From Agelaius tricolor (taxonomy: Eukaryota; Chordata; Aves; Passeriformes; Icteridae): a DNA stretch of 64,000 nt. This document shows, one piece after another, positions 44,701-57,829 of this stretch. Where the stretch lies: assembly GCA_023055355.1 (NCBI GenBank), contig JALJCS010000034.1:2804001-2868000 (forward strand), in the 5' to 3' direction. The stretch's first letter is position 1. The number at the start of each line of letters is the position of its first letter. The translations under genes and the position numbers were made by a program. The notes beneath the pieces were generated by a model. That model did not search any database. It was given only the letters and a program-made list of their open reading frames with translations, and was not told where the DNA came from.

Positions 44701-45030
44701 GTGAAAAGGCTCATTTTAGCAGGGATAACAGCTCACAGAAGTTATTCTGAGGACTGGGCTGGAGGGAATCCCATTCCCACGTGGCTGGCAGCAATCAGTG
44801 CTTCCTCCAAGCAAGGCCACTCTGGGGGATGGAGAAATCAGAGCTGTGACCAACCCAGGAAATTCTGCCTGACAGCTCCTGCAGGCAAACCACCCTGCTG
44901 GGCACTGGGAGCGCGCTGGGATGTCGGGCCCTGCTGCTGGGAGCAGCCATTCCACAGGGGCTCCTTGGGGATCCCTGGGGATTCCATAACCCACTGCCCT
45001 CCCTGGGCCTGGGGCACTGAGGGGCTGGGG
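38795..45030. other. Intron-like stretch, no gene confirmed
   Basis: A/T-moderate, low-CpG DNA. A few short minus-strand frames between splice-like sites (39,143-39,075; 40,115-40,063; about 42,465-42,400) are discussed under findings. I could not assign a gene. A run of about 14 A occurs near 43,245. Confidence 0.5.
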
Positions 45031-45035
45031 AGCTG

Positions 45036-45167
45036 GGGAGCAGTGCAGATATTGGGGTGGCAGAGGTGGGGAGCAGTGCAGATGTTGGGGTGGCAGAGCA
45101 GGGGAGCAGTGCAGATGTCGGGGTGGCAGAGCTGGGGAGCAGTGCAGATGTTGGGGTGGCAGAGAGC
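45036..45167 (+). repeat. 33-bp minisatellite, four copies
   Basis: Units start at 45,036, 45,069, 45,102 and 45,135 with GGGAGCAGTGCAGAT and then TTGGGGTGGCAGAG. Frames stay open on both strands because 33 is a multiple of three. Confidence 0.95.
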
Positions 45168-45169
45168 AG

Positions 45170-46860
45170 GAGCCCAGAGGAGGATGAGGTGCTGCACAAA
45201 CAGGCTGGCACTGTCCAACACAAACCCAAAAATGGGGAGATCAATAAGAAAAGAGAGTTTGAAGGGAAGCAAAGCAAAGCCTGGTGCTCCAAGAGGAACA
45301 AACCCCACTCGCTGATGCCCCATCCCATTCAGGTTTCTCTCTGGGGCCCAGTTGAGCACTGCTGATGCCAGTGCTGCTGCAGGTATTCCCTGCAGCGTCC
45401 CCTCAGTGTGCAGGTGGAATGTGTGCAGCTGAGGCAGCCCAGTCAGTGCTGGTGTTGGAGGGGCCCCTTTTAAAACACCCCAACCTCACTGGGCCCAGCC
45501 TGCCCTGCTGAACAATAATCCTGCCCAGAGTGTGAATATTCCTGCAGGCCCAAGCCACAGCACGTGGCCATTGCATCTGCAGCCTCCAACAGCCCCTGGG
45601 GAGCAGGGGAGAATTCCTGCTCCTGCCTGGGAAATGTTCTCTCCTGGAAGGGAGAAGCAGCATTGCCCTGCCCATCACGGACCATGGCAGCCCCTTCCCT
45701 CCGCCTGCCAGCCCTGACACCGGCGCTGCTGCGGCTCCTGTGGGAGGGAGCAGAGGAGAGCATGGAAGGTGCTGCTCCAGGGTGGTGCCCACAGCTCCTG
45801 AACTGCCCCTGGCCCCTCTCAGGAGCAGTGATGGGATCTGAACTCAGTGCCTGATGCAGCCCTGCCCGACTTCCCGGGACTGGAGCCCATGGAGCAATCG
45901 GAGGGGAAATCACTGCAGTGATTGCCAGGCTGGTACCAGCAGGAAGGAAAGAAGTGAATGGAATTGAAAAATTACACATTTAACCAGCAGCTGGATGGCA
46001 ATAACTGCTTTAGGCCAACACCAGGTTCTGTCTGGGGCCATTAATTGTGTGAGTCAAGCTGCTGATCTGAGTGGGAGGGAGGGGTTTGCAAAACGCAGAC
46101 AGCACAGAAAGGATCCCTCCCACCAGCAGCCTGTGACCAGCTCCTCAGTATTTACCAAAAAAAAAAAAAAGTCCTTTTGCCTGTTGCTAAATGCAGCTTG
46201 ACAGCACTCAGTGGCCAGTGGCCCTGTTAGCCCAGCTCAGCCTCTGAAAACATCCCTCAGTAATGCTGCAGAAAAATCACAGCCAACAGAGGCAGCTTTG
46301 AACTCTGCAGCCTCTGTAACCCACAGCCACAAGGATGGGAAATGAATAAATGGAGCTGGATCAGGGATGATCTCTGGCCAGGTGCCAGAGAGTGGCACCA
46401 ACAGGAATCAACAGGAATCAGAAATGAGGCTGAGGAAAACACCGGGCATCTTATGCTCCTCGTGGCTTTGTGCTACAGAGATTGGCATTATTATTTTTCA
46501 TTTACCACCATGCTGAGGAGTGGCCCCAAACTGCACATGGAATTTCCACCAGGATTTCCATGGCACAGCTTTGCTCTCCATCCCATGCTCAAGACTCCAC
46601 CAGATCCACTGAGAGGCTGGGAAGGAAGGAGGAGGCGCTGGAGCTTCCTTCTGCTGAAGGAGCCTGGAGGCTCAGGAGGGCCTTGGGCCAGAGAGGGAAA
46701 AGGGGCTCGGTGAGAAGAGCCCAGTGTGGGATGCACAGGCATTAAGGCACTGCTGCAGCTGGGTCAGGCCAGGAAAGGCCAGAGTGCCTCAGAAATCACA
46801 ACGTTGTAACAAACACACAAATTATCTCTTGGAAGTACAGAAAGAGTCAGACCTTAAACA
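45170..46860. other. Non-coding stretch, no gene recognised
   Basis: GC-moderate at first, then mixed. A run of 14 A lies near 46,157. No exon series is visible. Confidence 0.5.
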
Positions 46861-46863
46861 CAT

Positions 46864-47084
46864 CCTGGTTTAACCCCAGCCAGCAAGGAAGGCTCACACA
46901 GCCCCTCCTTCACCCCCCTCAGTGGGGTGGGGGAAAGAATCAGAAAAGTGACAGTGAGTGTCACTGTTGCTCAGCAATAACAAAGTCACTGAATCAGCAG
47001 CACTGATTTCAGCACAGATCCAAACACAGCCCTGTACCAGCTGCTGTGGAGAAAGGGAACTCTTTCCCAGCCAAAACCAGCACA
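46864..47084 (-). mobile_element. Truncated ERVL-type LTR
   Basis: On the minus strand it starts TGTGCTGGTTTTGGCTGG, continues AGCTGGTACAGGGCTGTGTT and TTGTTATTGCTGAGCAACAG, and ends near GCTGGGGTTAAACCAGGATG. These blocks match, from memory, both ends of a well-known avian ERVL LTR. The middle is shorter than expected, and no duplication was found. Confidence 0.7.
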
Positions 47085-47089
47085 CCTAT

Positions 47090-50000
47090 CAAAAGCATCT
47101 GCACTCAGAATAGTGGATTTGCTCTGTCCAGACCAAGTATTTTGATTTTATGTTGACTTACAGAAAAATAGGGCCCAAGAAACCTTTGGCTTCACAAATT
47201 CCTTTCCCTCACCTCCCTACAAAGGAAATGCATTAGATGTGAATTTAGCTATAAATATTTCCATTGTTAAGATTTTAGTTCCTACTACAGCTCTTGCTGT
47301 AATGCTAACTTTAGCATAATCCTTCAGCTTCAACAGATTTTTAAAACACAGGAAGTCTTTTTAACACAGGGTTAACTACAAGGAGTGACTTTTGGATTAT
47401 CTGTACACTTTTCAAATTCTTGTCAAAATTCAAACTGCCTGATGAAATACGTGTTCCTGCCCCTGAAATGTCCACATGGAGTGGTGAGGGGGAAATCAGT
47501 TACTACCCCACCCTTTGTGCCACATACATGAAACACACTTGGAATCATGACATACAAAGAACAAGAAAAAATGTGGGCAACTCCTACAAGTTACTGCAAG
47601 CATGAGAAATTACTGCAAGCATCAGAAGTCTTGCTAGGTTTTCATAATCTCTTGATGAAGGATGTGCACACATGCCAGCAGAGTTTTCCATCCCCAGGTG
47701 AACAAGGACCAGCTGTCTCAATACCTCTCCTAGCTTCTTTTGTGCCTTCAAACCAGGAGCACAGTGACAAAAACGTCACATATGTGACAAATCCACAGGG
47801 TGATGTAGGGTGCTGTTAATGTTTCTGTGCATTCAGCTCATGGGCCACAAAGCACACCCTGTATGTACCTCACAGCTTCTCTCCAAAAACCAGTCAGCCC
47901 TACCTCAAAAACAAAACAAACCAAAAACCTGAAACATGCCACAATCTTTGTCTTTCTCACAAATCCCTCAATTTCCCACTTTTAGCCACAATCTCTCCCT
48001 CTCATTTTCCAGCTTATGTAGCCCGGATTCAAATCCTCTTCCAGAAAACACGAAAAAATGAGTAACAGCTATTTCAGAATAAACATTGACTGTCACATCT
48101 CTTCAAAGCCTTTTCTGAGTTTCTGCCCCATGCTGCACCATGCCACCAACACCCGCAGAATTCCTTGCAGACCTTCCAAGCCGAGATCCTCTTCTAGCCT
48201 CTCTAGCCAGTATCCCATTCAGCTGCTGTGGTCCCACCACCCAAGGGCAATGACAGTGTCTCTGATGACGCTCCAGACACATCCTGCCATTTCTGTATGC
48301 ATGGCCAAGCTGCAGAGGAATAATTCACAAGGAGGAAAATGTTCTCTCTTGTAACTGCCAAAGACACATCGGCCCGGGCTGCTTTTCCCTTTGCCTTTCC
48401 CAGGGAAGCCCTGGCACAGAAGATGAGGCCGCTGAAATCGCTGCCCCTGTTGGTGCTGCTGAGGGCCCGCCGGCCCGCCCGCCCTGCACAGCCCCAGCCC
48501 CAGCCCCGTCCGCTTCCCCTGGGCCAGAGCCAGCCCCGCCTGCTCCGGGCACAGCCCTGCCTGCTCCGGGCACAGCCCTGCCTGCAGCGCCGGGCTGAGG
48601 AATCGTCCTTCCCGCTGCTCCTGGAACAGGCACCAGCGGCACCCACGGCGGTGCCCAGCAGTACCTCCTCCGTGCCGTTCCTCAAATGCCACAGCTTTAT
48701 TTAAAGAGGAGAAACCCACCAGCCTCATCCCCCAGAATGTTACACCAGACATCTTTCAAACACACCAAACCGTGTGCACCTTCCTCTGAGAAGTTCATGG
48801 CTGTTACTGTTGAAGATAGTTCCTAACTTTCCAGCTTTTATGTCCGCAGGAATTTCTGTGGGAAGGAGGAGCTGCTCTCTGTCCCTTTTTTAGCCCATCT
48901 CTGCTAAAAGGCCTTCTCACCTTCTCAGCCCCCTTGCTGAGCCTGGCAATGTCCCTGCTGCTGCCCCCTGGCAGAGCTGCCATTTGGCAACAAAACCAGT
49001 TCAGGATTGCCTCCCAGCAAAATGCCATCGAGTGGCTTAAAGTTTGCAATAAGAAGATGCTGTCGCTCGGTTTTGTATCTAAACTTTTCAGTTGATGATG
49101 TATTTAAGAAGATGACATGAAGAAAGGCTGCAGTCAGAACAATCCCCATTTGTGTTTCAGAACTCCCAGGTTCTCCATCCCTTTCCATCACTTCAGTAAA
49201 TGCCGCTCTTCACCGCCTGTCAAGCACTTGGCATTTCTTGAAATTCAGGCAAATTATTAAGGAGCCTTAGCAAGGTCTGCAGGACGTACCTGTCAGTGTC
49301 TTTTTTCCTTTTAAATATCAGGAGCTGTTTTAATTCACTGCATTTCCCATGTAGGTGGCAGTTTTCTTCTCAGCTACACCAGGCAAAATCCCAAACTTCC
49401 CTGAACTGCAGGGTAAATTGTGTGAAAAGTGCTCAGCACCACGTGTAATAAAGTTTAGGATATGGGAAGGTGAGAGTGTGAGCCTTATTGAAAAAAATAC
49501 AGATACTGAGATTTGCTTCAATCACTACAGTGTAACTGGAAACTCTCGTGTTCAGAAAAACTTACATCTGAATTTTCCAGTTAGCTTTCATGTCATTAAA
49601 AATAATTTAAAAAATGCAGTTTGATGCTCTAATAATTCCAAACATATGGAAAGCCTGCCAGCTGGACAGACCCTCAGGATAAACTGCAAGCACTTGGGCA
49701 GTATCTTCCCTCATCATTGTGAGGGCTTTTAATTAAAGACACCTCTTAGAGCACAGCCTAAAGGAAGGACCCTTCCAGAAGCTGGATCCTCATGCCAGAG
49801 CCAGGCCTGGTTTCAGAGCTGCTGGCTGCACAGAGCATGGACAGAGCAGGGGCTGTGCCAGCAGCGTTCCTGCAGCAAGGAACTGCCTTTGCTCCCTTCT
49901 GGAACAAAGTTCTCCTCAGGCACACATTGAAACCATTTGAGGAAAGAAGGAACGAGACCTAAACACACCTGGAGAACAACCTTCAGAAGCTGCTGCTGCC

Positions 50001-53000
50001 CTTACAGCTCACACAGAGGGCTACAAATGGGCATAAAGGAATGCCAGCACTTTTTGCTGCAGATCAGGAACTCCCTTCCCAGGGACAACATCTCACAGGT
50101 TAAGGGTGCTCCTACACCTAAGAAACACTTGGGATTTATTAAACATGCAAAAGTGCAGGAAGGCAAATGGATGAACACAAACTAAAAAGGCCAAAAGAAC
50201 CCGGTGAAAAACCCAATAGTTGCACTGTGGGTAAAAATGATGTTCCTCCAAAGGCAGCAGAATAAATTCTAAGGGATGATGCATCAATACATCTTGCTCT
50301 GACAGGCATCCCCTTGCCCTGATAATGTGCACACAGGGTGAAAACACAGACCTCAAAATCCTTACAAATTTATAAAACTGAAACACTGATTGGACTGAAA
50401 AATGCAAACTCCACATGCATTATGTTATTAACTAATGTTTAATGCCCAACAGAATGTAGTTTTGGAACTGATAGATTGCTGGGTTGTTATCTCTCTTAAT
50501 TTCTTTTCAATAAATTAAACCCCACCAATCTGCTACAGATACCCTTACAGGTAGAGGGAAGGCATTTGATTGAGAATGTTCCTAAATAATGGCACTGGGA
50601 TGAATTACCACCTCCCAAGATTAGGAGATTATTAGGTTGTGGGCTCTATTTTCTACTTCTTCACTTCTAAAGCTGTGATTCCAAGAAGAAAATCCTTGTA
50701 GATGTTGCTGCTTTTACAAGAAAGGTGATGTGTGGGGATACAGAAAACCATGGTTCTCTCTTTCCCAGGAGTATTTTGGCAACCTGAAGGGAAACCTTGG
50801 GAGAAGCAATGGCAGGCAGAAGATGCAGGACAGTCCTAAATCCAGAGCAATGCACTGCATTTATGGCAAGGCAGGGGCTGGATTTAACATGAGGATGGTG
50901 CAGGGAGACAAGGAAGGAGAGAGGATGAGCAGATGTGTGCCACTGACATCCATTTCCAAAAAGCCACTGAAGAAGTTTGCCTGGATGTGCAGAAATGTCT
51001 GGGCACGGCTTTGTGGATCAGGAAGAAATAGGTGGAAAGGACCTGAACCATCAGCCTGGGTGCTTCATCTTTAAACACCTCATCCATCCCCATGGATGTT
51101 CAATAACAGAGATCTCAAAGCTCCTTTAAGCAGACATTGCAGGGCTTGTGTGCAAAGTATGTGCTCACACAAAGATGTTAACTTCAAGTTTGCTGGAAAT
51201 AAGTACTTCAGATCTGGAGGTTTTATTTAAAACTGCTCTGTTAAAAGAGTAGTAAATTAAAAGACTGAATGCCACTTTTCAAGCTGCCAGTATAAATTCA
51301 GAAATGAATTTTTAATATCTCTAATGGCATGTTTTCCTATACATTACTAAAACCATAGCTAAAGGGAACCATTATTATCAGCATGAGTCCAGGGCATCAG
51401 ACAGCTAATTAATAGCAGATCACTCTTCTCCCAGTTCCAGGTTTTTTTAAATGTGAGGATCTCCTAATTGAATGTCATACAAAACATTATGCAAAGCATC
51501 CATCTTTTTCCCAAGTCCAGCAGGAGCTGAGTGCCATGGAGAGGATGTGCCAGCACAGAGCTGGAGGAGCTCTGATGTTTACTCATTGAAAAGCTACAAA
51601 TGCAAATCACAGCAGGACTCAGAATGGAACCTGAGGGAAGGTGAGAATAACTGGAGCCCAGCTGGAATGAAGAATCCTCTGGAGCAACAAATTCAATATG
51701 CCAAGAAAAAAAAAATAGGTCTGAATCCAATAAAGTCTTGCAAGCAGACTGGCAAAAACAGCAGCAAAAGCTATGCTCAGATATGGAAACCAAAATATAA
51801 AGGGGGAGGTTACCATGGTGGGAATGGGGACCTGAAGCACATTAATTAATTGCATTCTCCCAAATTAAAACAAGGACACTGCCATCCCTAAACTCCTGCG
51901 TGGAACCAAGTGCCTCAGCATTCTGCTGTCCATGCACAACCAAGCTTTCTCTGTGCCTTCCTAATGAAATATGTGCAATACCCAATTACCAATCAGTTGC
52001 CAATTAAAACCCTATTTCCCAATAATATGATCCTGCTAACTGAATTTCCACGCAGCCCTTGGCACCCTGGTTCATGAGCAGCTCTGCCATCCATCAGTTC
52101 TTGTGCTGCCAGGTTTAGGGATGTGATGAGCAGATGGCCAAGGATGTTGCATGAATTCCAGCTGCTGGTTTCCACACAGGCAGAGGTGGAGGGGGTGGAA
52201 CAAACATTTCCACGTGGAACACGATTAAAATTGACCCACGAGGTGTCACTGTTGCTCCAGAGAAATTCAGCAGCCAGGGGATTTTTCTGGGCATAAACCG
52301 AGACTGGCAGTGGGGGACTGACTCCAGTGGGGATGCACCAACAGGAGCTCTGGTCACTTTTCCTCCCTTTCCCAAACTGCACACGTGCCCACGCCTTTAA
52401 AGAGAAATCCAACAGCACCACCTGCCCAAATGCCACCAGTTGCTGCTTCCTTCTGCCCCTGGCTCCCTGCCTGCTGTCCTGCTGTCCTACTGTCCTGCTG
52501 CCAAACCCCCAGGTGGGGTGGAACCAGGCTCTGCCATGGCTCCAGCTGCTGGAGCTGGCCAGGTGAGGGCAGCGCGTCCCAGCTGCTTCCAGAGCCCACC
52601 TGCAGCTGCCTCGGGGAACCAGAGAGCAAAACCAACAGGGAACAAATCCACTGCTGGTCCCAGCACACACCAGGGACCATGGGCTTCCTTGGGCTGCTTC
52701 ATCCCAATGAAATATTTACAGCAAAAATGAATACTTCAGTAAAACCTTCCAGAACATGCAATTCCAGAGCATGACTGGCTGTATTCAAGCCTACATATTC
52801 CCAACTTTAATCAAAAAAGGGATTCATACCATTTACCCTGTATGGAAACACACCTGCTGTAAATATTCCAACATTTATAGGAGCAAAGATTCAGACTAAG
52901 CAAGAGCCCATCCCCACAGTATCAGTGCCAGGCTTCCCTAACAGCTGTCCATGGATTAACTGTGCCAGTTTGTTTTTCCCAAGCTCTGAGAGGAGAGAGG

Positions 53001-56000
53001 TCAGTGGCTCCTCTGTGTTTGATGACTCCACTGGAACTTCCCAGCACGCCTGCTGCAGGTGGGTGCCCAGCTATGTCCATCAGTGCTGAACGTGTGGGGT
53101 GAAAGGAGAAACAACTGCTCCTTGGGAACAGTGAGCTTCCCTTGGGATGAAGACACTGGCACTCTTAAAAGGAAAAATTCTTGATTTTCATTATAAACCA
53201 GTCTCAAACCCCATCTGCACCATTTTGCATCTTTCTCATCTTGCACCCTTCAGGACCCCTCAGGATAATGGGCTTGTTGGAAATACAAGTGCCAAGGCTT
53301 TGTGATTTCCAACACCGCCAAGGACCAGCCACACTCTCTTGGGCTATGGAAGTGATCCCTGCTACAGCACTGCCAAGGATTGTGGAGAACTGAAGCAGAG
53401 TGAGCAGGGAGCTGCTCTCTCTCCTCAGGCCCCTTGTGACACTGGCTGTGCCTCTGCTGCTTTGGGATGAGAGGAGGCCCAAGCACCTCCCTGTTAGAGG
53501 GCTCCCATAAAAAGGGCTGAAAGAATCAGACCCAGGTTTGGGGCCCCCAGAAGGAACCCACATTTCCAGTCCAGAGCTCTCCTGGCTGGTGTTTCTTTGG
53601 GTAAGACTTTCACAGAGCTAATCCTGGGAACCACAGCCTGCAGAACACTGGGGTTTAGGCCATGGGCTACAAAGGCACCCCTGGGTTTGCTGAAAGCCCC
53701 CAAATCATCCCAAAACTGCAGAATAAATGGACAGTGCTGTGCAAGGTAGAGCAGTCTCAGTGTGCCCTGGCCTCTCATTCCCTTCCCATCTGAATGCATT
53801 AAAAGCTCTCCAGAACCAAGCCAGTGTCTGTGCCCAGATATTTGTGCATTTATGGGGCACGTGAGGCTTCCACTAAATAAATTCTGGGATCTCTCCTGGG
53901 CTCAGGAGTCCCTGCAGCTCCTTCCCACAGTGCCAATGGATGACAGCTCCATCGAGCAGGAAGCTGGAGCCCAGACTGCCAGGACCTCATTTACTGAGTG
54001 GGGACATGGAGATAAAGCTGCTGCCCCTGGTCCCTGCCAAGTGTCCCAGTCCCATCCTACACCAGGAATTCTGTTTCCCTAGAGCAGTTACAGCTTCCAT
54101 CCATTGTCCCTGTGCCTGCAGAAGTGGCCTGAGGCTGCAGGTGCTGTGCTCAGCCAGGCCTTGAGCCCCTCTACCACCATGGAGAGGGCAGGAAAGGAGG
54201 AGGAAAGGAGCCAGTGGAAGACTTGTGTTTGGAGCTTGCCTGGACAGATGGATTCGTGCCTGCTCCATACCCAGCTCCAGCTCCCTGAGCTGTTAACAGC
54301 CTTGGCCTCTCTCAGTGTTAGCCACAGAAATCCTGCTCAGAAAAAGGGGCCATTTCCTTGGCCCAGCTGGGAAGAACAGCCCCTCTACACTGGGAATACC
54401 TTTCTCCTGCCTGATTGTCTCAGGACTGTCCCAGCACAGTAAGTACAGCTTTGGAACACACTTCTGGCCTCTGAACTGAAGAGTTACATGCCTAATGCTA
54501 ACTAATTTTCCTTTAGAGACCACCCAACTATTGCTCTGCATTTGTCAGCACTTCCTATAAATACTCCTAATACTAGATTATTATGGAAAATGTTTAAAAT
54601 TGGGTTGCTCCACTTGAATATGTTAGGTTATCTTTTCTGCAGACAAAGGACCCAGTAAACATTGAGCTTTCCTGGAAGATTTACCTGCTGTATTAAAAAC
54701 CACAAAGGCCGCTTGAGTTACCTCAAAGACATAGGAACCTTCTCTTTCCTAAAGGGAACAATGACCCATGGATGCTGTAGCAGAAATTGCTCTTCCCCTG
54801 CTCATTATCCAGGGGAGGCCTTTCCCTACCACATTGCAGAATCATGCCATTCTATTTGAGAGTTCACTTTCCCCCAGGTGCTCTCCAGCGTGCCTGATAT
54901 GAATTATTTGTGATAGTTAACATTTACTGAACAGCACTGTAATACCCTGCCAGCCATGGGGAAAGGGAGCCAGGACCTCAGGCAAACACAGAAGGGTTTC
55001 CCTATGGAAAACCAGCTGTGCAATGTGAGGATCACTGATTTCAGCAGGGCTGGCTGCTCCACACCAGCTGTGACCCAGGCAGGGCTGCCTGCAGGAATCT
55101 GAAAGGAGCAGTTCCTTACATGTGGTACTCACAAACACATTACAAATTGGCATTACAAAATCCTGACCATCAGCAGGAACTCGGGATTCCCAGTGAGTTT
55201 TTCTGCCCAGAAATCTTAAAACCAGAAACTCTTAAAACAAACAAGTGGGAGTTAAGTGTTGGTAACACAGACATTACTCATGACTTGGTTTGAAACACAC
55301 ACACAAATAGGAAAAAAACCAACCCCTGTCACTAAGACATTTCTGAGTTGTCCCAACTGATTAAAAAAGCCCAGCCCAGCTGCCACATCGATATCCAGGT
55401 TTTCTGCTTGGTGCCATAATTGTCATCAAAGGCCACCAGGGAAAAGTGGTTTTGCTGCATTGGCCATGAAGGCACGTGCCAACAGTGTTGAAGCACATCC
55501 TTTATTTGAGATGAACCAGCAGAGACCCTGCAGGTCTCTCTAACCTGGAACTGGGTTTAAATTTGGGCTGCTCGTACCAGTCTAATCTCAGCGAAGTGTC
55601 AGCAAAGTCAGAAGCCATCAGAATTTCAGCTTTAGTCTGGAACAGAAGCAGCAAGGGCCCTGCCTTTCATCTCCCTACAATTTCAGATGTTTCAGCACTT
55701 GCCAAGTATCCTACTTGGGATGCACCTAAACAATCTGAATCCTCAAATAACACCATTACCTGGGCAATAAAACAGAATTTTTGTAGATTGTTTAGGATCT
55801 CCAGAAAATACAGGGCAGGGGGAGGGAGGGTGAAGCCTTGTGAATGGAAATACAAAGTGAAATTGGAACTGAGGCATTTTGGGAACATTGCTGAGCTGAA
55901 TGGCAACTCAAAGAGCCCTCACTAAGTGATGGATAAAAGCCCCCAAACAGCTTTATTTTAGGCTTGGCTGCACAGGGAACTGTGTGCTAATAAACTGAAT

Positions 56001-57790
56001 CATCAAAAATAAATTGTTTCCATGTTCATTTCTTTAGAATGAATACCTGTAACCACGGTTTCACCACATTAATTAAAGCTTGTGCTCTGACGTTGCACAG
56101 GACAAGTTTTGAGGAATTGTGTTCTCTGTGCAGAATTGGGCTACTTGCTTTTCTACAGGGAAGGTTTCCTCTCCCAGAACAGCAGCTATCCACAATGATG
56201 GGTTTTAATTAGGGAAAATTTCATGTACAGTGCTCAGCTGCAGGGGAAGAATTCTGAGAGGACACAGAGCAATCCAGGCACATAATGCCATTAGCTGAAA
56301 TACTGAAGGACATTGCTGAATTCCTTTAAAATAAACCAAAATTTACTGGCTAATGGTACTTGCACCTCGGTAACTGGTAGAGGATCCAACTAAGCCAAAG
56401 TCCTGTTTAAGCAGCCCTGGTACAGCAGAGGAGAGAGGAAAAGGTGAACATCACAAATGTGAAGCTACTGTAGCATCAGCTGTGTGCACAGCCTGGAGGT
56501 GAAAGTCACTGCTCCCAGTAAACGGGACCGGGAGGAAGGCACCTTCCTCCTCCTCCCTGTGCACATCCCTGAGCTCGGCTCCAGCCCTCTGTGCCAGCCC
56601 CACAGGACACTCCCTGCAACGGGAACTGTGGGAGGCGCAAACGGCAAAGCCGTGAGGGCTCTGCGGCTCCCCCGCTTCAGCTACAGAGCCCAAACTACAG
56701 GGGCAGATCATCAGCTTGGCCAGAGCCATGTGGGGTTTGTTTTTTTTTTTGGTCAAGCACAGTTCTAAGCATCTTTCAGTAAGAATTTCACAGCGTATTA
56801 AACAAGTGATAGCTATTAAAAATGCTTTTTTAAAACGTGGCACAAACAGAAATAAACACCCCACACCTCAGGCTGCAGAGGTGCCCATCCACTCCCATCT
56901 CTGAGAGCCGAGCAGGCCGTGCCTGGAAGTGCTGCTGAGGGAAACAAACTCCACATGAGCATTAATGGTCCCCTGGGGCAGGGCAATGCCAGCCTGGGCT
57001 GCTCTGGAACAAAGAGCCCTGTTACACTTCTGTGATCAATATCTGCCTTGCACCGCTGCAATTATCCGAGGGCTTGGGTAAGGGACTGATCTGGATGCAA
57101 ACAGCAGAACTGGCCCATGAGAAAAGAGGAATGGATGTGGGCAGTGCAGCCTTTCAGGGCATTACAAATAGATGGCAGCACAGGGAAAATCCACTAGTCA
57201 CAACTAATCATTTTGCCATTCTCCTTCAAATGAAAAAAACAAGAGGAGATTTGCATTTTTGCATACAGAGTTTATACAGTTATCCAACAAATTTGAGAGC
57301 TTTTTGAATAGCCTTCAGAAAGTTTTAAATGGGTAATTTTTTAAAGTGCACCCATAAAGTCATGATCTGTATTGGCTGGGATGTGAAAAAAATGGTAATG
57401 AACATTTAGCCAGAAGCCCTTTTCTGAACAACAATAAACAAAAGATTATTGGAATAATACTTCAGTTTGTTGTCACTTGCTAGAGAGTGGAGATAAAAAT
57501 CAAGCAGAGAGCTGGAACTTTTTGAACTCCTGAGTTCTGATTTCTGGAGCATTCAAAGGATATTAAACTGTACACAGAGTGTACATATCAAATATCTGGG
57601 ACACCTCTCCTTTATTTACTACAGTTTCACCCCTGAACTGACCTGAACCAACAGCACTCAGCGTGTCCTCAGTGCATTTCATCTTCCAGCTGCCCTGGGC
57701 ACAGCACCTTTGGGAGAGGGCAAGGGAGGGCATTTCCTCACCCCTCACCTTAAAGGTGGAGAAACAGCAATTAGGAATTGTTGGGCTCAT
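47090..57790. other. Intron-like stretch, no gene recognised
   Basis: Low-CpG sequence apart from 48,360-48,690, which is GC-rich and holds a 21-bp unit (GCCTGCTCCGGGCACAGCCCT) twice at 48,538-48,579. The plus frame 48,339-48,704 through it is Arg/Pro/Leu-rich and unrecognised. Confidence 0.5.
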
Positions 57791-57822
57791 GTTCCATGTT
57801 CATGAGGTTCCATGTTCATGAG
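57791..57822 (+). repeat. 16-bp direct duplication
   Basis: GTTCCATGTTCATGAG occurs twice in tandem, with a partial third copy. Confidence 0.8.
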
Positions 57823-57829
57823 GTTTCAT

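Noticed and set aside
48026..48045. tRNA B-box-like GGATTCAAATCC
   Set aside because: No A box, cloverleaf or terminator is at the right distance.
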